DNA of 64,000 nt from Magicicada septendecula (lineage: Eukaryota > Arthropoda > Insecta > Hemiptera > Cicadidae). Under the pieces are notes generated by a model. That model had not been told where the DNA came from. It made no database searches and saw only the letters and a program-made list of their open reading frames with translations. Of this stretch, positions 28,761-42,879 are shown piece after piece. The stretch spans positions 1,317,533,046 to 1,317,597,045 of the forward strand of contig CM068367.1 in assembly GCA_034769895.1 (NCBI GenBank). Direction: 5' to 3'. Numbering within the stretch: the first letter of the stretch is position 1; every line of letters begins with the position of its first letter. Both the position numbers and the translations under genes were made by a program.

Positions 28761-30858
28761 TTTCATGACGGCCTGGCTTGAAAGTGGTATGTCACCGTAC
28801 AATTAATTGAAATGCGATGAATTTTAGTGGAAAACGAGTCACTGCCCGGGTTTCTAATTTGAACGTTATTCGCAAATGACGTGTCCGCGGCTCCGTTCCT
28901 GCCAAGTGGAAAACGTTATACAGCTGATGGAAACGTAAGTTTTCAGTGTTGCCAATAGCTTTCATCAAAATACCTCTTGTAGAAAAATAGTATGGGCAAG
29001 TGCAACTACCTGCCTGTCGTAATAAATTTCACCAATCTCTCGTCAGTTCCAAGTTCATTACGCCGGACGTAATTCATGTTTCCTATTGAACGCTTATCGT
29101 CGCGCTGACTATTTTGCTCGTAATCTCTTGCTCACCGTTCACTCCCTTGTCGACATGCTCTCTGCTCCTCTACGTAATCTATTACTATTAAAAGAAGAAT
29201 TGATTTCATAAAAAAAAAACTTATAAAAATTAGGCTATAGTTTTGGAGAATTGAGTATACGAAAAATGTAACCTTCAATACTGAGAATACCCTGTCTAAG
29301 TTTCAAAAAGAAATGTCCGTTATTACAGAAGTTATTAAATAAAATGTAAATGACACGCGTACCCGCGCACTTATACACAAATCTCGAACTTGACATGAAA
29401 GAGTATAAAATTGTGGGTATTTTGACATACTTTATTTTTTTACCTATATCTTAATTCAAAACTTATAACTACTTTACCAAAAAAGAACAAAATCAATTTA
29501 TAACATGTCTATGGCCGTCAGAGAATGTGTTATAGCAGTATTATCCCTATTAGACTTCCATTAACAAACGTTCTGTTGCAATATCCTTACAAACTAACTT
29601 CTAACTTTTGTAATATTATTTGTTACTTCCATTATGCAATTATGACTACTACTATTGTATAAATATGCATGTGTCTGATGAGCAGGACTTGTAACTTTCG
29701 GAAGATGACTTTAACATTGAATTGGAATTTTATAAGACAATGACTTCGTCATTTCCAAATTAATTAACATTTTAAAGTTGCATTATCTTCGCGACTTTAT
29801 GTATTTTGTTTGTGAAAATTCTTTCGTTTTTGTCTGCAGAACTGTCACGGTCAAAAAATATCCCAGCTTATGATTAAAGAGCGGAATTAGTGGTTTTCCA
29901 AATGAAACTACAAATATGTGTTTCACATATGTGTATCTGTTATAGCCTATATACATAGTTCCTAACTCATTCAATTCAAAATATTTTAGAATATGTTTAG
30001 GAAAATATTATTTTGTATCGTTCAATGGTACCCTTTTTGCTGGGTAAATAATACAAAGGTCTTGTCTGGAATTCCTGGTAATAGAAAGTAACAGAGGCTC
30101 AATTACAGTACGCGTACGCGTGCGCCAACACACATATACACATATCACGAAACACATAATAAATAAATTTATCTGAATTTTCACAGAAATCGTTTTAAAG
30201 CTATAACTTATCAACCATAAAAATAATTTAAAATAAGTGATGCCCTTTTTTATCTAAACCGGGTACACAGTGAACGAGCAACGCGTATGGTGCAGAAACA
30301 AAGCGACTTTTATGCTTACAAAGCAACTGTAAATTGTCTTACAGTTTACGTGAGTGAACTCCCTTCATAATTATAAAGCTAACACTGGTAATATGAATGT
30401 CTGTCTACCACAGTTGTCTACACATATCAGAAACAAAAATTATTGCGACTCAGATTTAGAAAAAACCGATTTCACTAAAAAAATTTTCCACACGTAACAT
30501 ATACAAATAAATTAATTTAAAAAAAAAATACTAAATGAACTCTAGCGAGGCTGGAAATTATTAGTTCCACTTTACTATTTAAGTCGGACTCATTACAAGT
30601 CGCTGGAATGCTGTTACAACTATTCGGCTGCTGTAATCTGCAGCTGTCTCTCCCCCCTCTCTCTAACCTCATATCTAACTTTCTACAATTATTGCTACCT
30701 TCTTTTTCTCAACCATTTGTTCTACTTATCTTTATTTTTTTGGTCCTTAACTTGCAGTTGTCCCTTTCTGTCACCTCATGCATTTCAACCTGTTATTTGC
30801 TTTATCAGTTTAGGTCTACTTCTTTTATTTGTACGTACGCCTTTTGCCATTTTTCTTA
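28761..30858. other. No gene recognised
   Basis: AT-rich intergenic-like DNA. Short poly(A) and poly(T) runs, and a CGCGTACGCG palindrome near 30110. No coding pattern or recognised repeat. Confidence 0.5.
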
Positions 30859-31115
30859 CATTGAAATTGGTGTACCTTTCTTGATAGTGTGTCTCCGGCT
30901 GTCGGATAGGAGAACGCCTCCATATTGAAATTGGTGTACCTTTCTTGATAGTGTGTCTCCGGCTGTCGGATAGGAGAACGCCTCCACATTGAAACTGGTG
31001 TACCTTTCTTGATAGTGTGTCTCCGGGTGTCGGATAGGAGAACGTCTCCACATTGAAACTGGTGTACCTTTCTTGATAGTGTGTCTCCGGTTGTCGGATA
31101 GGAGAACACCTCCAC
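30859..31115 (+). repeat. 64-bp minisatellite, four copies
   Basis: A unit beginning ATTGAAA(T/C)TGGTGTACC and ending GGATAGGAGAACGCCTCC recurs at 30860, 30924, 30988 and 31052 with only a few substitutions. It creates repetitive minus-strand reading frames that I do not take for proteins. Confidence 0.9.
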
Positions 31116-33340
31116 GTATGTAGATGGTAGAAGAAAAATAAAATATCTCCTTAACATCAACGGGTAGCAATTTCATCAATATTACTGAATGTTGATTTTC
31201 GTTTATTTGTAAGATTAACAATGATAAATTGATTTGACACGCCCTATCGATATGCTCTATATTGAAGTGATGACGTTTCTGACATTTGTGTGTGTGTGTG
31301 TATGTGTGTGTTTTCTAATGCAATTTTGCTTGTTTGTACTGAACTTGGTTGTAGGTTACAGGTGCCAAATAACTACTCGACAGCATTTCAATGGTAGAAT
31401 AATTTAGCTACTTTTTAAGTAGTATCAAAATAAGCTAGTTCCTGTTCCTAATTAGCTTTTATCGTTTATCTACGGTATCCATATTGCTAAACGTTTATTA
31501 AAATTAACAAAGCTAGGCACGCACATCTAGAACTATTAGGCCTCTTCACTGACAGACAGAAGCGTATAACACTGACTTGAATGAACAAAAACAAAAACAA
31601 AACAAAATAAAAAAATAAAAAATAAAATAAATTTAAATAAGTTTTTTGGGCAAAAGTGTTAAAAATGGAGGGAGTCCAGGGTAGGAGAGAGAAAAACGCA
31701 GGTTCCAAGTGAACTGAAGACAGGAAGAAGAGACACAGTGAGAAGATGAAAGAATATTGGAAAAAAAGGAAAGAACAAACAGTAAAGAATTGAAATTGGC
31801 ATGTGGTCCTTAGATGGCTGATACGAAATAAAAAATAAACATAAATTTAAGACATAATCTATAAAAACATTACCTTTGTGGTACACACGTTGGGTAAGAG
31901 AACTAAAGAGAACTTTAAAACAAAAAATATTAGGCTACACGTTAAAGTAGAAGAAAAAGCAATCTATATGTTTTTAAATGCCGATATATCTAGCCAGCCA
32001 GCAAGACCAAAATTCATAAAAAAGCGGGTATTTACCCTGACAAGTGGTCAATGCAAGGGAGAAATAAATATTGTTTCGAAGGTTTGATGCACTGTTGTAG
32101 GTGGAAGGTATAAATCGAAGCGAGATAGGCCGGGCGCATCCAGCTTCGTTGATGATCGTGGGTTTCCGACCTCTTGACGTTGACTTATGTCTACAGAAAC
32201 AAGTCTGCAGTTGTGTCTTAAAAGCGAAGGAAGTATCTGTAACTGGGTTATGACCTCAATAAGAAGGTAATCGATTAAGAGCAGAACAACTTGGCAGAAG
32301 CCATTAGGTGTAAGAAAAACACATTTCTTTAACAAGAAGCGAATCGAATTTGAAAACTAATAAATCCCGAACTTTCCTTATATTTCTTCCATAAAACACT
32401 CAAACGAGAGCAGACACACGGCTGGTAGTGTTAAAGGATAATTTGTGTATATCTATCTGATAATGTAATAATACTATTGAAGAAACTGTTCGTAAGTTCC
32501 TGGGTATTAATTTTAAGTATAATTTTTCTGTCTCGTGATTATAACGAGTAGAAAATGATAATTTCTCCCTTCAAACAGTTTTTGTTTTTGTAGCCACAAT
32601 AAAAAATTTTTTTAAATTATGCTTTACAGATTAACAAATGTTATGGGACTTTGAATATTTAATTTAGGCCTACATCAAGAAACAGGAAATAACGTTTTAT
32701 GCAAAACGAGTTTTTATTAATTCATATAAACCTGCAGATTTCATTACAAATAAACTGATAAACTGCTTGAAATATACCTGTTTTTACTACAGCTGTATAA
32801 ATAAATATTACGAACACCCCAAATATCTCTAATCATATTAATTTTTTATAACTGATTGGCTGAGAAATTGTTAGGTTTCTGCACTTAAAAGAGTTTGACA
32901 GATGGGATATGTGAATTCTCCGTTCCAACCCCTAACCTGGAGGACCAGGAACTTTGATTTTGGGGTGTTCTTTCCCTAGAGAGTTGCTTTCACCTCAGCT
33001 GACGAGCTCGCTCTGCCCGGTCGCAGTAGGATAACTAACTCAGCCCATGTGTGCAGCAGTTGGGGTACTATAGACTCCTCCGCATCCACACTAGATGCAC
33101 ACCCTGCTGCCAATGTGCACCATCCTGCCAGGCCAAGACCCAGGATACCCCCAGACTGCCCTGACAGAACCCCCATCTCTCGTTTGCTTATCGATCCACT
33201 TTGCAGGTGGGATTGGTTACCACAACATTGGAGTCGATTGCTCGGCGTAACAGGCCCTCCGACGTGTAGGTGAGAGTGGAGTTTGGGGTGGAGAGGCTGG
33301 TGCATTTCTCTTCTATGAAAGCATAATATGTTCGCGTCGC
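31116..33340. other. No gene recognised
   Basis: Mostly AT-rich. 32990-33300 is clearly GC-richer, with open frames on both strands, but I recognise no protein family in it. It directly precedes a non-LTR remnant and may be an unrecognised part of that element. Confidence 0.45.
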
Positions 33341-33349
33341 GTCCCTTTT

Positions 33350-33850
33350 GGACTCCAAAACAATATAAAATACTGATCCGCTCAGTTCTCACCTATGGTT
33401 CTGAGACCTGAACCATTTCTAGAAAGTCTGAGTCAAGCCTGTTGAGTCATGAACTCAAAATCCTCCGCAGTATTTTTGGTCCAAAATGTGTGGGAGGTGA
33501 ATGGAGGAAAAGAACTGAACTGAACTGAACCAAGAACCAAGAACTGAACACTCTTCTGAACGAACCAGACATTGTAAAAGTTATAAAACTTCGTAGACTC
33601 AGGTGGGCTGGACATGTGATCAGAATGGTGAAGAATGAAATACCCAGAAAGGCACTGACAGAACAGATCTATGGCATCATTAAAGTTGGTAGATCCAAAC
33701 TACGTTGGGAAGACGGTGTGAATTGTGATGCGCGCCATATCCTTGGGACCCGGAAATGGAGAGCAGCTGCACTTGACCGGGACAACTGACGGAGGCTGTT
33801 AAAGGAGGCCTTCACTCAGTAATGGGTTGTCGCGCCGCTGTAAGTAAGTA
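33350..33850 (+). pseudogene. Non-LTR retrotransposon 3' end with TAAG tail
   Basis: In changing frames this encodes the C-terminal RT pattern: RSVLTYGSET, then a stop, LLSHELKILRSIFGP, KLRRLRWAGHVIRMVKNEIPRKAL, then GRSKLRWEDGV and WRAAALDRDN. It ends in a short (TAAG)n tail at 33840-33852, a common signature of such elements. An internal GAACT/CAAGAAC mini-repeat has expanded at about 33510-33550. Confidence 0.8.
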
Positions 33851-33852
33851 AG

Positions 33853-36010
33853 TATATTATTTTTTTACTGTCCTAAGTGTTCGAACCTTGACGGAATTAC
33901 TTAACTAGGTCGATTCTGTATTTAACTTGAATTGTTTAAACGGGAGACAAGAATATGGATTTTAGGAGACGTTATTTAACCGGTTTTGATGAATCATAGT
34001 TTTAAATCGTATTCTCAGTCAGCTTCATATTTTACTACAGAGTTCAGAAGCTTTACTAGCGTGGTTTTCTACACAGTTCAGAAAGTGGGATACACAATGT
34101 TTTTGATTAGGTTAGTAAGCGTTTAAACTACGTCTTCAAAGAAGATTTGTTTAATTCTTGGGTTTTGTTGTTCCTTGATTTGTGTGCATTATTCCGAGAC
34201 GGAATATTAATGTTTGAGGTAAAGTGTTGCAATAGGTAGAATTTGCATATGAAACAATAATTTACAATAATTTAACTGTAAGCGAATGATAGCATGTTGC
34301 AATGAAAATTTGTCTAAGTAAAGACTGCATGTTCAGACATTGTATCATAGACAATAAGATATATGTTAAATTTGTAAATTTGTAGGTTTAAGTTAATTTT
34401 TGACAGTAAAGAAAAAACAAAACAAGTAGTGTTTGAAGTAGTGCAAAAATATGCGTAGGCATATGGCGAGTGCGCGTGTTAGGGTATGTATAATTATGTT
34501 ACGGGATAATTATAAAAAACAGATTAAATTAAATAACTTTCATGACAATAAAAAATTCTGCCATGAGACTTACACCAGAATACGCATAAATAAAAGACCT
34601 ATCGAGTGGTAATATTTGTTTATATATTAAAGAACTGTATATATGAGTTTTTTGTAAAGAAAGTTTTATGACCCTAAAGAAAAGTAATAAAATTAGACTG
34701 GTTTTATTTGCAAGCTTAATTTTGTCCGTAGACAATCTTTTGCAGGAAGAACGTTATCTTTACTGAAGATGCAGAGAAAGGAAATTGTTCAGCCAACGAG
34801 CGCTTGAGATTTGGCTAAAATCTCATTGTGAATTTGTTCTTCATAGCGTATAATTCAGTCTCGCTCTGAACTCAATAACGCATGGTCGTAGCTGCCCGTT
34901 TAGACCATTGGTCTACATAAGCGCACGAGCACAAGTCAGAAAGTTCGCGAGTAGATTAAATATCGAGTGCTAATACGGTATAGTACAAGATTGCCCGCAT
35001 AGGCAATTAAAAGAACACTTCAAGCTTACTGGAGTATTGTGTGTTTTAATACACAGAATAAGTCACAATTAAAATTAATTTACTACAAATTGTAGAAGTG
35101 CCCAACCCGAGAACGTCCCTGAACGCCGAAGGACAGGAGCAGAGCGTCGCGTATCCAGAAGGAACAACGGTAGCCGCTACAAGGTAGCCGATGATACAAG
35201 GACTGGATCATCTACATCTCATCATCCATCGTAAAGGGAAGTGAAATTATTTGTTATAAACTTGGTTAAAAAACACTCATAAACTTAAAGACAAAAGAAC
35301 TCATATAAATAAAATATTTAGGTATTATAGTATAAGAGAAAATGTTTTTAAAATGTACAAGAAAATGTCAATAGAGACAGTTTAATTAGTTTTATTTTGT
35401 TATCAGAAACAATATTAAATTATTAGTGCAATTTGAAAAAAAATCATTAATAAATCAGAAGCATTCCAATATATGATATAACCAACTAGTTATTCTATGC
35501 GACCCCTGTACATCGCAGTGTAGATGCTATTTTAAACGGAGCACATACATAATGCACATGCAACAACGATCTGTCAACAGATTCAAACAAAGGCGCTAAC
35601 TTCCAAAGCGAAACTGACAGCGCTCCTAGCGGCCGCTTCTGACGAAAGCTGGCTCGGGCAAAACGGTAAAACAATTTATAACATTTTTATCTAAACGTTA
35701 GTGTTCCGTGTCTGAACAGTGTATACAAATCATAAGATTTTTTAACGGTTTCCACGTTCCCATACTCAATAATTTTTTATTGATACACCTCATCTCTTTC
35801 GGAAGTTCGAACGGAGTAGTATGAAGCGTGACACTTGGATGATATGAGTACTACCAAGCTACGTGCATTCTTCAATAATTATTTGATTGACTAAAGCAAA
35901 ATAAAACACATTATAGACATCTTTACAGACGTTTCCACAAATTTTTTTTGTTCGCGTTTATTGAAAATACTTGTAACATATAGCATTCATTATTCAGGAA
36001 CAGTTTCAAA
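33853..36010. other. No gene recognised
   Basis: AT-rich DNA. 34850-35230 is somewhat more complex but matches nothing I know. Confidence 0.45.
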
Positions 36011-36019
36011 AAGGAACCT

Positions 36020-36190
36020 ATCAGTATAATACTACTGACTCGGAACACAAAGTTTTTATTGGTAACAATATAAAATTTTTACCTGTTGTAAATTATGCAG
36101 CCTCTGACGAAGCTTATAATAAGCGAAAACTGGTTCAGGCTACAAGTATGTTCAGGCTACAATAAAAACTTTGTGTTCCGAGTCAGTAGA
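36020..36190. repeat. Small PLE-type inverted repeat with hammerhead-like motif
   Basis: Arms carrying ACTGACTCGGAACACAAAG near 36030 and its reverse complement near 36165-36187 flank a core. In 36096-36141, CTGACGA, a GCTT/AAGC stem, GAAA, a 3-bp stem III (AAC/GTT) with a 2-nt loop and a stem I AGCCT/AGGCT can be drawn. Confidence 0.65.
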
Positions 36191-36981
36191 TTATACATAT
36201 AATTAGTTAATCAACGGACACGTTATGGACAACAAAATTCAAAAACCTATCAATTGAACAGATAGTAGTAAATTGGACGTAAAAGCGATCGATCCTGTAG
36301 TTATTCCTATAGCTTAGGTCACTAGAAAGTTTTGACAAGTTCTAAAAGTTCTATAAAGTTTTCTAAAAATTCTAAATGTATCTAAATGATCAGTGGCAAA
36401 TTCTGTCAGTCAGTGTCCATTAGAAAGCTTTTGATAAAGTTCTACAACACTGATAGATTAGTAACGTTCCATAACATTCTAATAATTAAAAAAATTAAAA
36501 AACACTTGAGGAAATTTTAAAGAGCTTCAAAATATTAAAGAATATCCTAACAATTTATGAGTAATACTAGAAGGACTTGGACATAACCGTAAATTTGTAA
36601 TAATCTTGTAAATGTTTCAGAAAATTCTTGAACGTTCTGTATGTTTATTCGAATATCTAAAGGTTTCAGAAAAATTTTATAATTTTTTCAAAACTGAGAT
36701 ACTGCTTAAAACAGTGAGACCTTTTTGGAAACGAGTAAATTTGGAAGTTGCTTATTACTGGAGCAAAGTTTCATCTGCACGTAGACTTCACAATAATTTG
36801 TAGGTAAACTCTATTAGAATGTGTGACTGAGAAGTTAGGAACAAAATGTTTGTCACACTGTGTAATCAATTTAACAGAATTATTTAAAAAATTAGATTAC
36901 TAACAAAGTTTGGGTGTCAACGTAATAAAGCCATATTATAGTAATGTTGTAAAATTCAAATGTGGTAAAGCGGTAATGTAC

Positions 36982-37452
36982 TGTTATGGCGGTCTTACTG
37001 ATCGTCGTACAGTGGAAATAAAATACAGACACCAATGAAGTCAATAATAACCAGCATTAATGAGTCGCAAATAACAATTTGTAATCAACAAGGTACTCTC
37101 GTACAATAATTCAAGTTAAATTTGTCCACATGCAATAATAATGTCAACTATTAGAGTTCCACACTAATTATAACTCAATAATCAGTTCGCCACAATACTT
37201 CGATCCGCACTTGAATAAATCGCCAACTGTAACTGACTAACTAAGCCGGCCGCTGTTGCCTATAGGCCTATATAGCCTGCAGATGTTCCATTTTGTTGAC
37301 GGCGCGCGTGCCAGCATAATGGAGTTAGTAAGCACTAGAACAATCTGGAGTAGTACTTGTGTACACGGCCTTGACAGAGACACGTACCTGTTTGCCTAGC
37401 CGAGAAACGCGTAGAAAGACAGTCTCGATTGTTCGAGAGCGCTTCGTAATTG
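36982..37452. repeat. Solo LTR-like repeat, copy A
   Basis: About 470 bp related to 49678-50150 and 62311-62761 over most of the length. Shared segments include AAATACAGACACCAATGAA, TAATCAACAAGRTACTCTC-type sequence, and TAGCCTGCAGATGTT (with copy C). No internal retrotransposon sequence is attached. Confidence 0.65.
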
Positions 37453-39930
37453 TCTCGAGCAGCACATTTAACGCCTCCAGCTGGACGGACCCAGAATTCA
37501 ACTGAGCCTAGTGATAAAAAGTACACAAAATAACTAGGCTGGCTCCATGATGTGCTGTGTTGGTTGAGGATACGCCGACCACATTATTTCGATTCCCAAC
37601 AGCTATACCTAAACACGATCACAATGTATTTATCAGCAAACGTTAAAAAGGGTTAAATTTGATGTTTTCTTTCTGAAAAAAAGTTAGAAACGCAGTTTCA
37701 GATAACGCCATTGTACCAATGAATGTTTAATTGACGAATTGTTAACAAAATAAATGTTTCCATTGTTTGCGAAACAGTTTTTGCGGAGGCGTTTTGCGCG
37801 TTAATGTATACGTGAATAACAGCGTATGTACGACGTGCTCGTGTAATGTGTGTTTTGTTTTCACATTAAACGCCTGCGTGGTTTTCATTGTGGCTTAATA
37901 ATAATCTGAGACCTGACTGTACCTCTTATTTCTTGTAAACGTGTAAATCGTGTGCTGATTGTTATAGCGACGTGCTTATTGTATCCGTAAGGTCGTGTTT
38001 ACTGAAGGCGCTCAGACATTTTATTGTTTGCTGATACCATGTTTCGTCCGTTTTACTTCCATGTTCCGTAAGGGAATTGAAGGATAGTGATCGCGAAAAA
38101 AATCGTGTTCGAGAAAAGGACTGATTCTGATTGTACTACCCTCAAAACATGAAGGAAAGCTAATTTCCAAAGAGTGTCCGTGTGTAGAATTTTTTCTATG
38201 GCGAACGATAACTGCCGAAAATTCAAACAGAATCAAACAATGTTTTGCATACGTGCTCGAGTTGTAGAGGACTCAAGGCCTATTGATTTTGGCGAAGTTC
38301 GGTTAAGGGGGGGAGGTAGTTTACCAGAAACGTTTTACTTTTTGATAAGAGTAAAGTAGTTAATTTTTATAAATAAAGTATCCTGAAAAGAAGGTCATAA
38401 TAATCCACTGTAGAAAGGTAGATGAAATATCTATAAATGAAAAGGGTAGTTGAATGGTGGGGAGAGGGTAATTTTCTATAAATGAAAATTATAGTTGAAG
38501 ACGTATGAGGTAATGTTTTATATGTTTTATATGTGTACTACGTTATCGGCATCAAAGAAGTAGTTTCTATGAAAATATTTAATTTAAATTTGTCAAAATT
38601 CGATATTTTTTAAAAGAAATTATCAAACCAAATTCAAGTAAATGATTTTAAATATAAATCTTAGAACATGGAAGTCATGTATAGTTCTCCATACCGATTT
38701 TTTAGCAACTGTGCTGAGCGTTATCGTTGTTAGCATGATCCACGTTCAAATATTAATTCCACTGTAACTCGTATTTTAAAAAACTCATTAAGTTCGCTGA
38801 GCTGCAAAATTCGGTCACTGTTTTGTTCGAATTACATTTATTTTGGGATAAATTTCAATGTTAGATAATTTCTCAGTTAGTAGAAAAATAACGTAACATT
38901 TATTACTTTATAATATTTTTTTAAAGTAAAATAAAAATTAATTGTAACGCAGAAAAGTCATAGAATAAACATTAAAAATACGTAGGTAATAACTGCAGTT
39001 TTTTAGTTAAATTTATAACCATAACGCATCAACAACAAACCAATCAGTCCTAGCTCTTATGTTTATTTATGTTTCCATAGATACCTATAGAACTATATCC
39101 AATACTTTTTCCAAATAACTTGTATTAATATGTAAAGTTTTTTTTTGGAAACAACATAGGTTACAAACGTTTTTGAAGGCTGTTCAGATTTTGCAAATGG
39201 TGTTGAGAGATATTAATTTTGTCAAAATTGTTAAGGATATAAGGTTTGTATTTTGAATAAAATTCCTCATAATCTGATGTTCCACATAGAACCTTAGAGT
39301 TTTCTTAAAATTTGACTTATTTTTGGCCCGTTAATGCCTTTAAAGTTAAAACAAACGTTTACTGGTAAACGCTACATTCTGATTTGGGTTAATATTTCTC
39401 TTTACTCTGATTCCAGGAATGGTTTTTAATAATTTGTTTTAAATGTTTGATCCCTTTTTAGGGTCCCTGGTGTCCTAAAATTTAAAATTTTTAAAATTGA
39501 ACATTGTATTTAAATTTTTAACATTGAAAATGTTTATAAGGACGTTTCGCACATTTGCGGCCGATCGCTGGTGCGTGATCGAAAATGGGAACCGGTGAGT
39601 TTCCATAGAAACTACTTCTTTGTTGTCAATAACGTAGTACACATATAAAACTTATAAAAAATGTTATATGGACAAGATTAATAAAGCAGGACCTCGTAAA
39701 GTATTGTCACGATTTACAATCCAAGAGGATCAGACGTCTTCGGAAGAGGAATGTGATGAACAGGCTGAGGAAAAGCGCAAAATCAACACGGATGATTGGT
39801 GAATGCGTGCGCGCTTATGAATGCGACTACATTTAGCTTATAATCTGTACATTGGTAAATGAAGAAAAATAAATATATATATTTTTTAGATTTATTGAAG
39901 CATTTTCAATGCCCTTCTCTGTGCATTGCA
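37453..39930. other. No gene recognised
   Basis: AT-rich intergenic-like DNA with poly(A/T) runs and no coding pattern. Confidence 0.5.
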
Positions 39931-40160
39931 TTTGTGCAATGCCTGTACATTTTTTAAAAAGTTTCCTCAACTAGATTGCCCGTACGGATTTTGGCAATGT
40001 TTTGAAAATTTTGACCTCTCACATTTTTGCCTTCTGCCTCAATTTTGGGGATCAGTATCACAAAGAGTAGGAGTGTGTAAGGCAAAAGTGTGGAAAAATT
40101 TTACGAAATTTTACGAAAATCGGTTGATCCATTCACAAAAAGTTATTGTGAGACACATCC

Positions 40161-40163
<3 letters not shown>

Positions 40164-40222
<59 letters not shown>
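40164..40222. repeat. (GA)n microsatellite
   Basis: About 58 bp of GA dinucleotides. The surrounding frame at 39926-40468 is open but repetitive and not protein-like. Confidence 0.9.
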
Positions 40223-40224
<2 letters not shown>

Positions 40225-40359
40225 ACTTCCCCAGTTTGGTGTGTCGACAAACTGGGAAGTAAAATGTGAGAGAAAGAAAAAGTTTGAAGCTTTTACGGCC
40301 GGAGTTATCTTCAGTAAAATTATTTTCCATGCTGTTGGGGCGTGGTCCTCTTTTTGTAG

Positions 40360-40460
40360 ATCCAAAACGTTTCGACTACAGCTGCTGCAGTCATCTTCAG
40401 TTCAGAATATAAGACCACTGAAGATGACTGCAGCAGCTGTAGTCGAAACGTTTGATCTAT
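40360..40460. repeat. Fold-back with two hammerhead-like cores facing each other
   Basis: About 40362-40400 and 40418-40455 are inverted copies. Each contains CTGAAGAT, a 9-bp stem (GACTGCAGC/GCTGTAGTC) and GAAAC. Same signature as the PLE-type terminal repeats elsewhere in the window. Confidence 0.7.
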
Positions 40461-41164
40461 ATTGTTAGTTTGCTACTAAATAGATGTAAATTCAAAACTA
40501 AAGAATGTGACGATTAAACAAAAATTTTTATCCAAATAACAAAATGTGATTTTATCTAATACCAACCCAATATTTATATAAATTTCTTAAATACCCAAAC
40601 ATAAAATATAGTAGAAGAAGGATATTATAGCTTTTTGTATAATAAAGTCTAAAATCGAAACTGACATTTACAGTAAACATTATTTTCGCTTTAGCCCTTA
40701 TTTAAATAAAGTATAAGACTTATGATTAATTAGCCCAGAGAATATGTGCTTCTGTGCAAAACCTTGGTCTGAAGGTATAATATAGAAGTAGTTTGCCTTG
40801 GTAACACTCGACGAAACTGCCTCATCATTCTTGTTTGTTCTCTTCTCCTTCTCTCTAACTCGGAGGATTATTTGTTGCCTCCTTTAACTGTGCGCGTTTT
40901 ACCATGCAGCTTTTTTTTCATATTTCCTATAATCTCCTTATACCCCTTTTTCCTTTGGTTTTGTACTCTATTTATGTCCATTAATTGACTCTATATATTA
41001 TTATTACTTTTCTTTACTCTAACTGCATATTCTGTCATTAAATGTGCAGTTCTGCCACTACTTCTTTGTGAAACTATTGATTCTTTACAGAAAATTTTAT
41101 TTCCCCTCCTCTCAAACGTAACGTTCTTTTTTCATAAGACGAATCGACCACAGTCATAAAACAA

Positions 41165-41820
41165 AAACTTCTTCTTCTATGGCGTCACAGTTCGGCGTCG
41201 AACCTTAACCTCCATACTCATCCGCCTCCATTTTCCCCTGTCTTCTGCGATAGATGTCCATCGTTTTAAGTAAAGTATCAGCATCCCTCACCACTGAGTC
41301 AATCCAGCGTTTCTTGGATCTACCGACAGGCCTTCTACCCTCAATTTGACTAAACAGTACCTTCCTAGGTATTCGGTTGCCTTCCATCCTAATAATGTGT
41401 CCTGCCCGTTGCAATCTATGCAGTCGGATGGTGGTAGCCAGATCATTGTCTTTATACAGCCTGTATAGTTCCTCATTGTGACGCATTCTACAAATACCAT
41501 TGAGTTGGATTGGTCCGTATATTCTCCTCAAAATTCTCCTTTCAAAAGTATTGATTATGTTATCGGCTTGTTTTTTCAGAGTCCAAGTCTAGCTGCCATA
41601 TGTTATCACCGGTCTAATCATATTTTTCTATAATGTGACCTTCGACTGATGGTGGATATTTCTTGTCTTGAATATAGTTGTCAACGAAGCATATGCTCTA
41701 TTTGCGGCCTGTATCCTTTTCCTTATTTCATTTATTTCATCATTATCTTCTGCCATCCAACATCCCAAATATTTAAGCTTATTAACTATTTCCAGGTTTA
41801 GTGGTTCAATAAAACAAAAA
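41165..41820 (-). pseudogene. Non-LTR retrotransposon, reverse transcriptase C-terminal region
   Basis: 41205-41531 on the minus strand encodes RRIYGPIQLNG, RHNEELYRLYKDNDLATTIRLHRLQRAGHIIRM, RIPRKVLFSQIEGRRPVGRSKKRW, typical of the C-terminus of insect non-LTR RTs. Further pieces upstream on that strand to about 41820 (a KLKYLGCW-like block and an AANRAYASLTTIFK-type block) continue it in part, with stops. It is 5' truncated. Confidence 0.85.
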
Positions 41821-42824
41821 CTAGCACAACTGTAATTTTTAGAATTTTATGGTTCTGTTTATTACAGCTTTTGACTCTACCGGCTCGTTCCTTCAATTGT
41901 AGTCCTAATACAATTTAATCGGACAAGTAAAACGATATGAGCTGGCTCTTTTCTGTACAATTATTTTCCCGCCGTTTTCAGATCAATACTTTAGTCTTCT
42001 GATGCCCAATAATTTTTAATGGATAGATAAACTAGAATATAATACAAAGATAGACACATTAGAATACTAGATACAAAGTGATGCAGAATTAAACTCGTTG
42101 AAATTAACTCTGTTGATTATAATTATAAAAGACGATGTTAAATTATGAATTGGAGCTAATCGATGTCGTTTGAAAATGTTAGTTTTGGCTTACGCAGAAG
42201 CGTGCTCTTCTTCTTTTCTTTTCTTTAATACAACTTTATTTTTAATAAATTTTTATAAAGAGAAGACTTTTATAGCTGCCACTTAGCCCAGAAACAAAGA
42301 ACTGTTCCAATATTTCGTATTTTTTTATAAGATTTTTATAAGCGTTGCTTTTTAGTGTAAAACAAACTTCTACGGGAACGTCGGCGTTCAACAAAAAGTG
42401 CTCATCGATCAAAACCAGTAAGCTTTACAGAGGACACAAAATCAATAAATACACGCACAACCGCACGCGAACACACACATACACAAACACACACACATTT
42501 ACAGGGGAGTGTGACAGGTACAGAACCTGTTACTAAAATTATTCAAGCAGGAACAGAAAAATTAATAAAAGCATTAATAAATAGAAAATAATAATTTATT
42601 CTATTCAAGAATTGAAGAATATCGTATTGAAGAATAATTACGAAAAAAAGAGACCGGGTGAGCGAGGAACGAATTGGTTTATGTCAGAAAGAGGAAGTGT
42701 GAATTAACAAGAGACAAAAAATGCTAATGAATCACGTATGTGTCAGAGAGTGTTAGAGTGAGAGATGAGAGGTGAAAAGAGAGGTGGGAGTGAAGGGGGA
42801 GAAAAAGAGAGAGAGGGAGAGAGG

Positions 42825-42827
<3 letters not shown>

Positions 42828-42878
<51 letters not shown>
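42828..42878. repeat. (GA)n microsatellite
   Basis: GA repeats within a purine-rich stretch (42770-42930). The surrounding region 41830-43200 has no recognised gene. Confidence 0.9.

Positions 42879-42879
<1 letters not shown>

Noticed and set aside
30850..31120. Possible CRISPR-like array
   Set aside because: The repeats are contiguous 64-bp minisatellite units without unique spacers, and the DNA is animal.
30785..31221. Repetitive proteins with HTIKKGTP-type repeats
   Set aside because: They follow from the 64-bp minisatellite being open in several minus-strand frames; 64 is not a multiple of three, and the pattern recurs in all frames.
32976..33392. 138-residue minus-strand frame in the GC-rich island
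   Set aside because: No family pattern. The overlapping plus-strand frame is equally open, so coding is not supported.
39926..40468. 180-residue plus-strand frame
   Set aside because: Contains a long Arg-Glu run from (GA)n and a PLE-type fold-back. No protein family is recognised.
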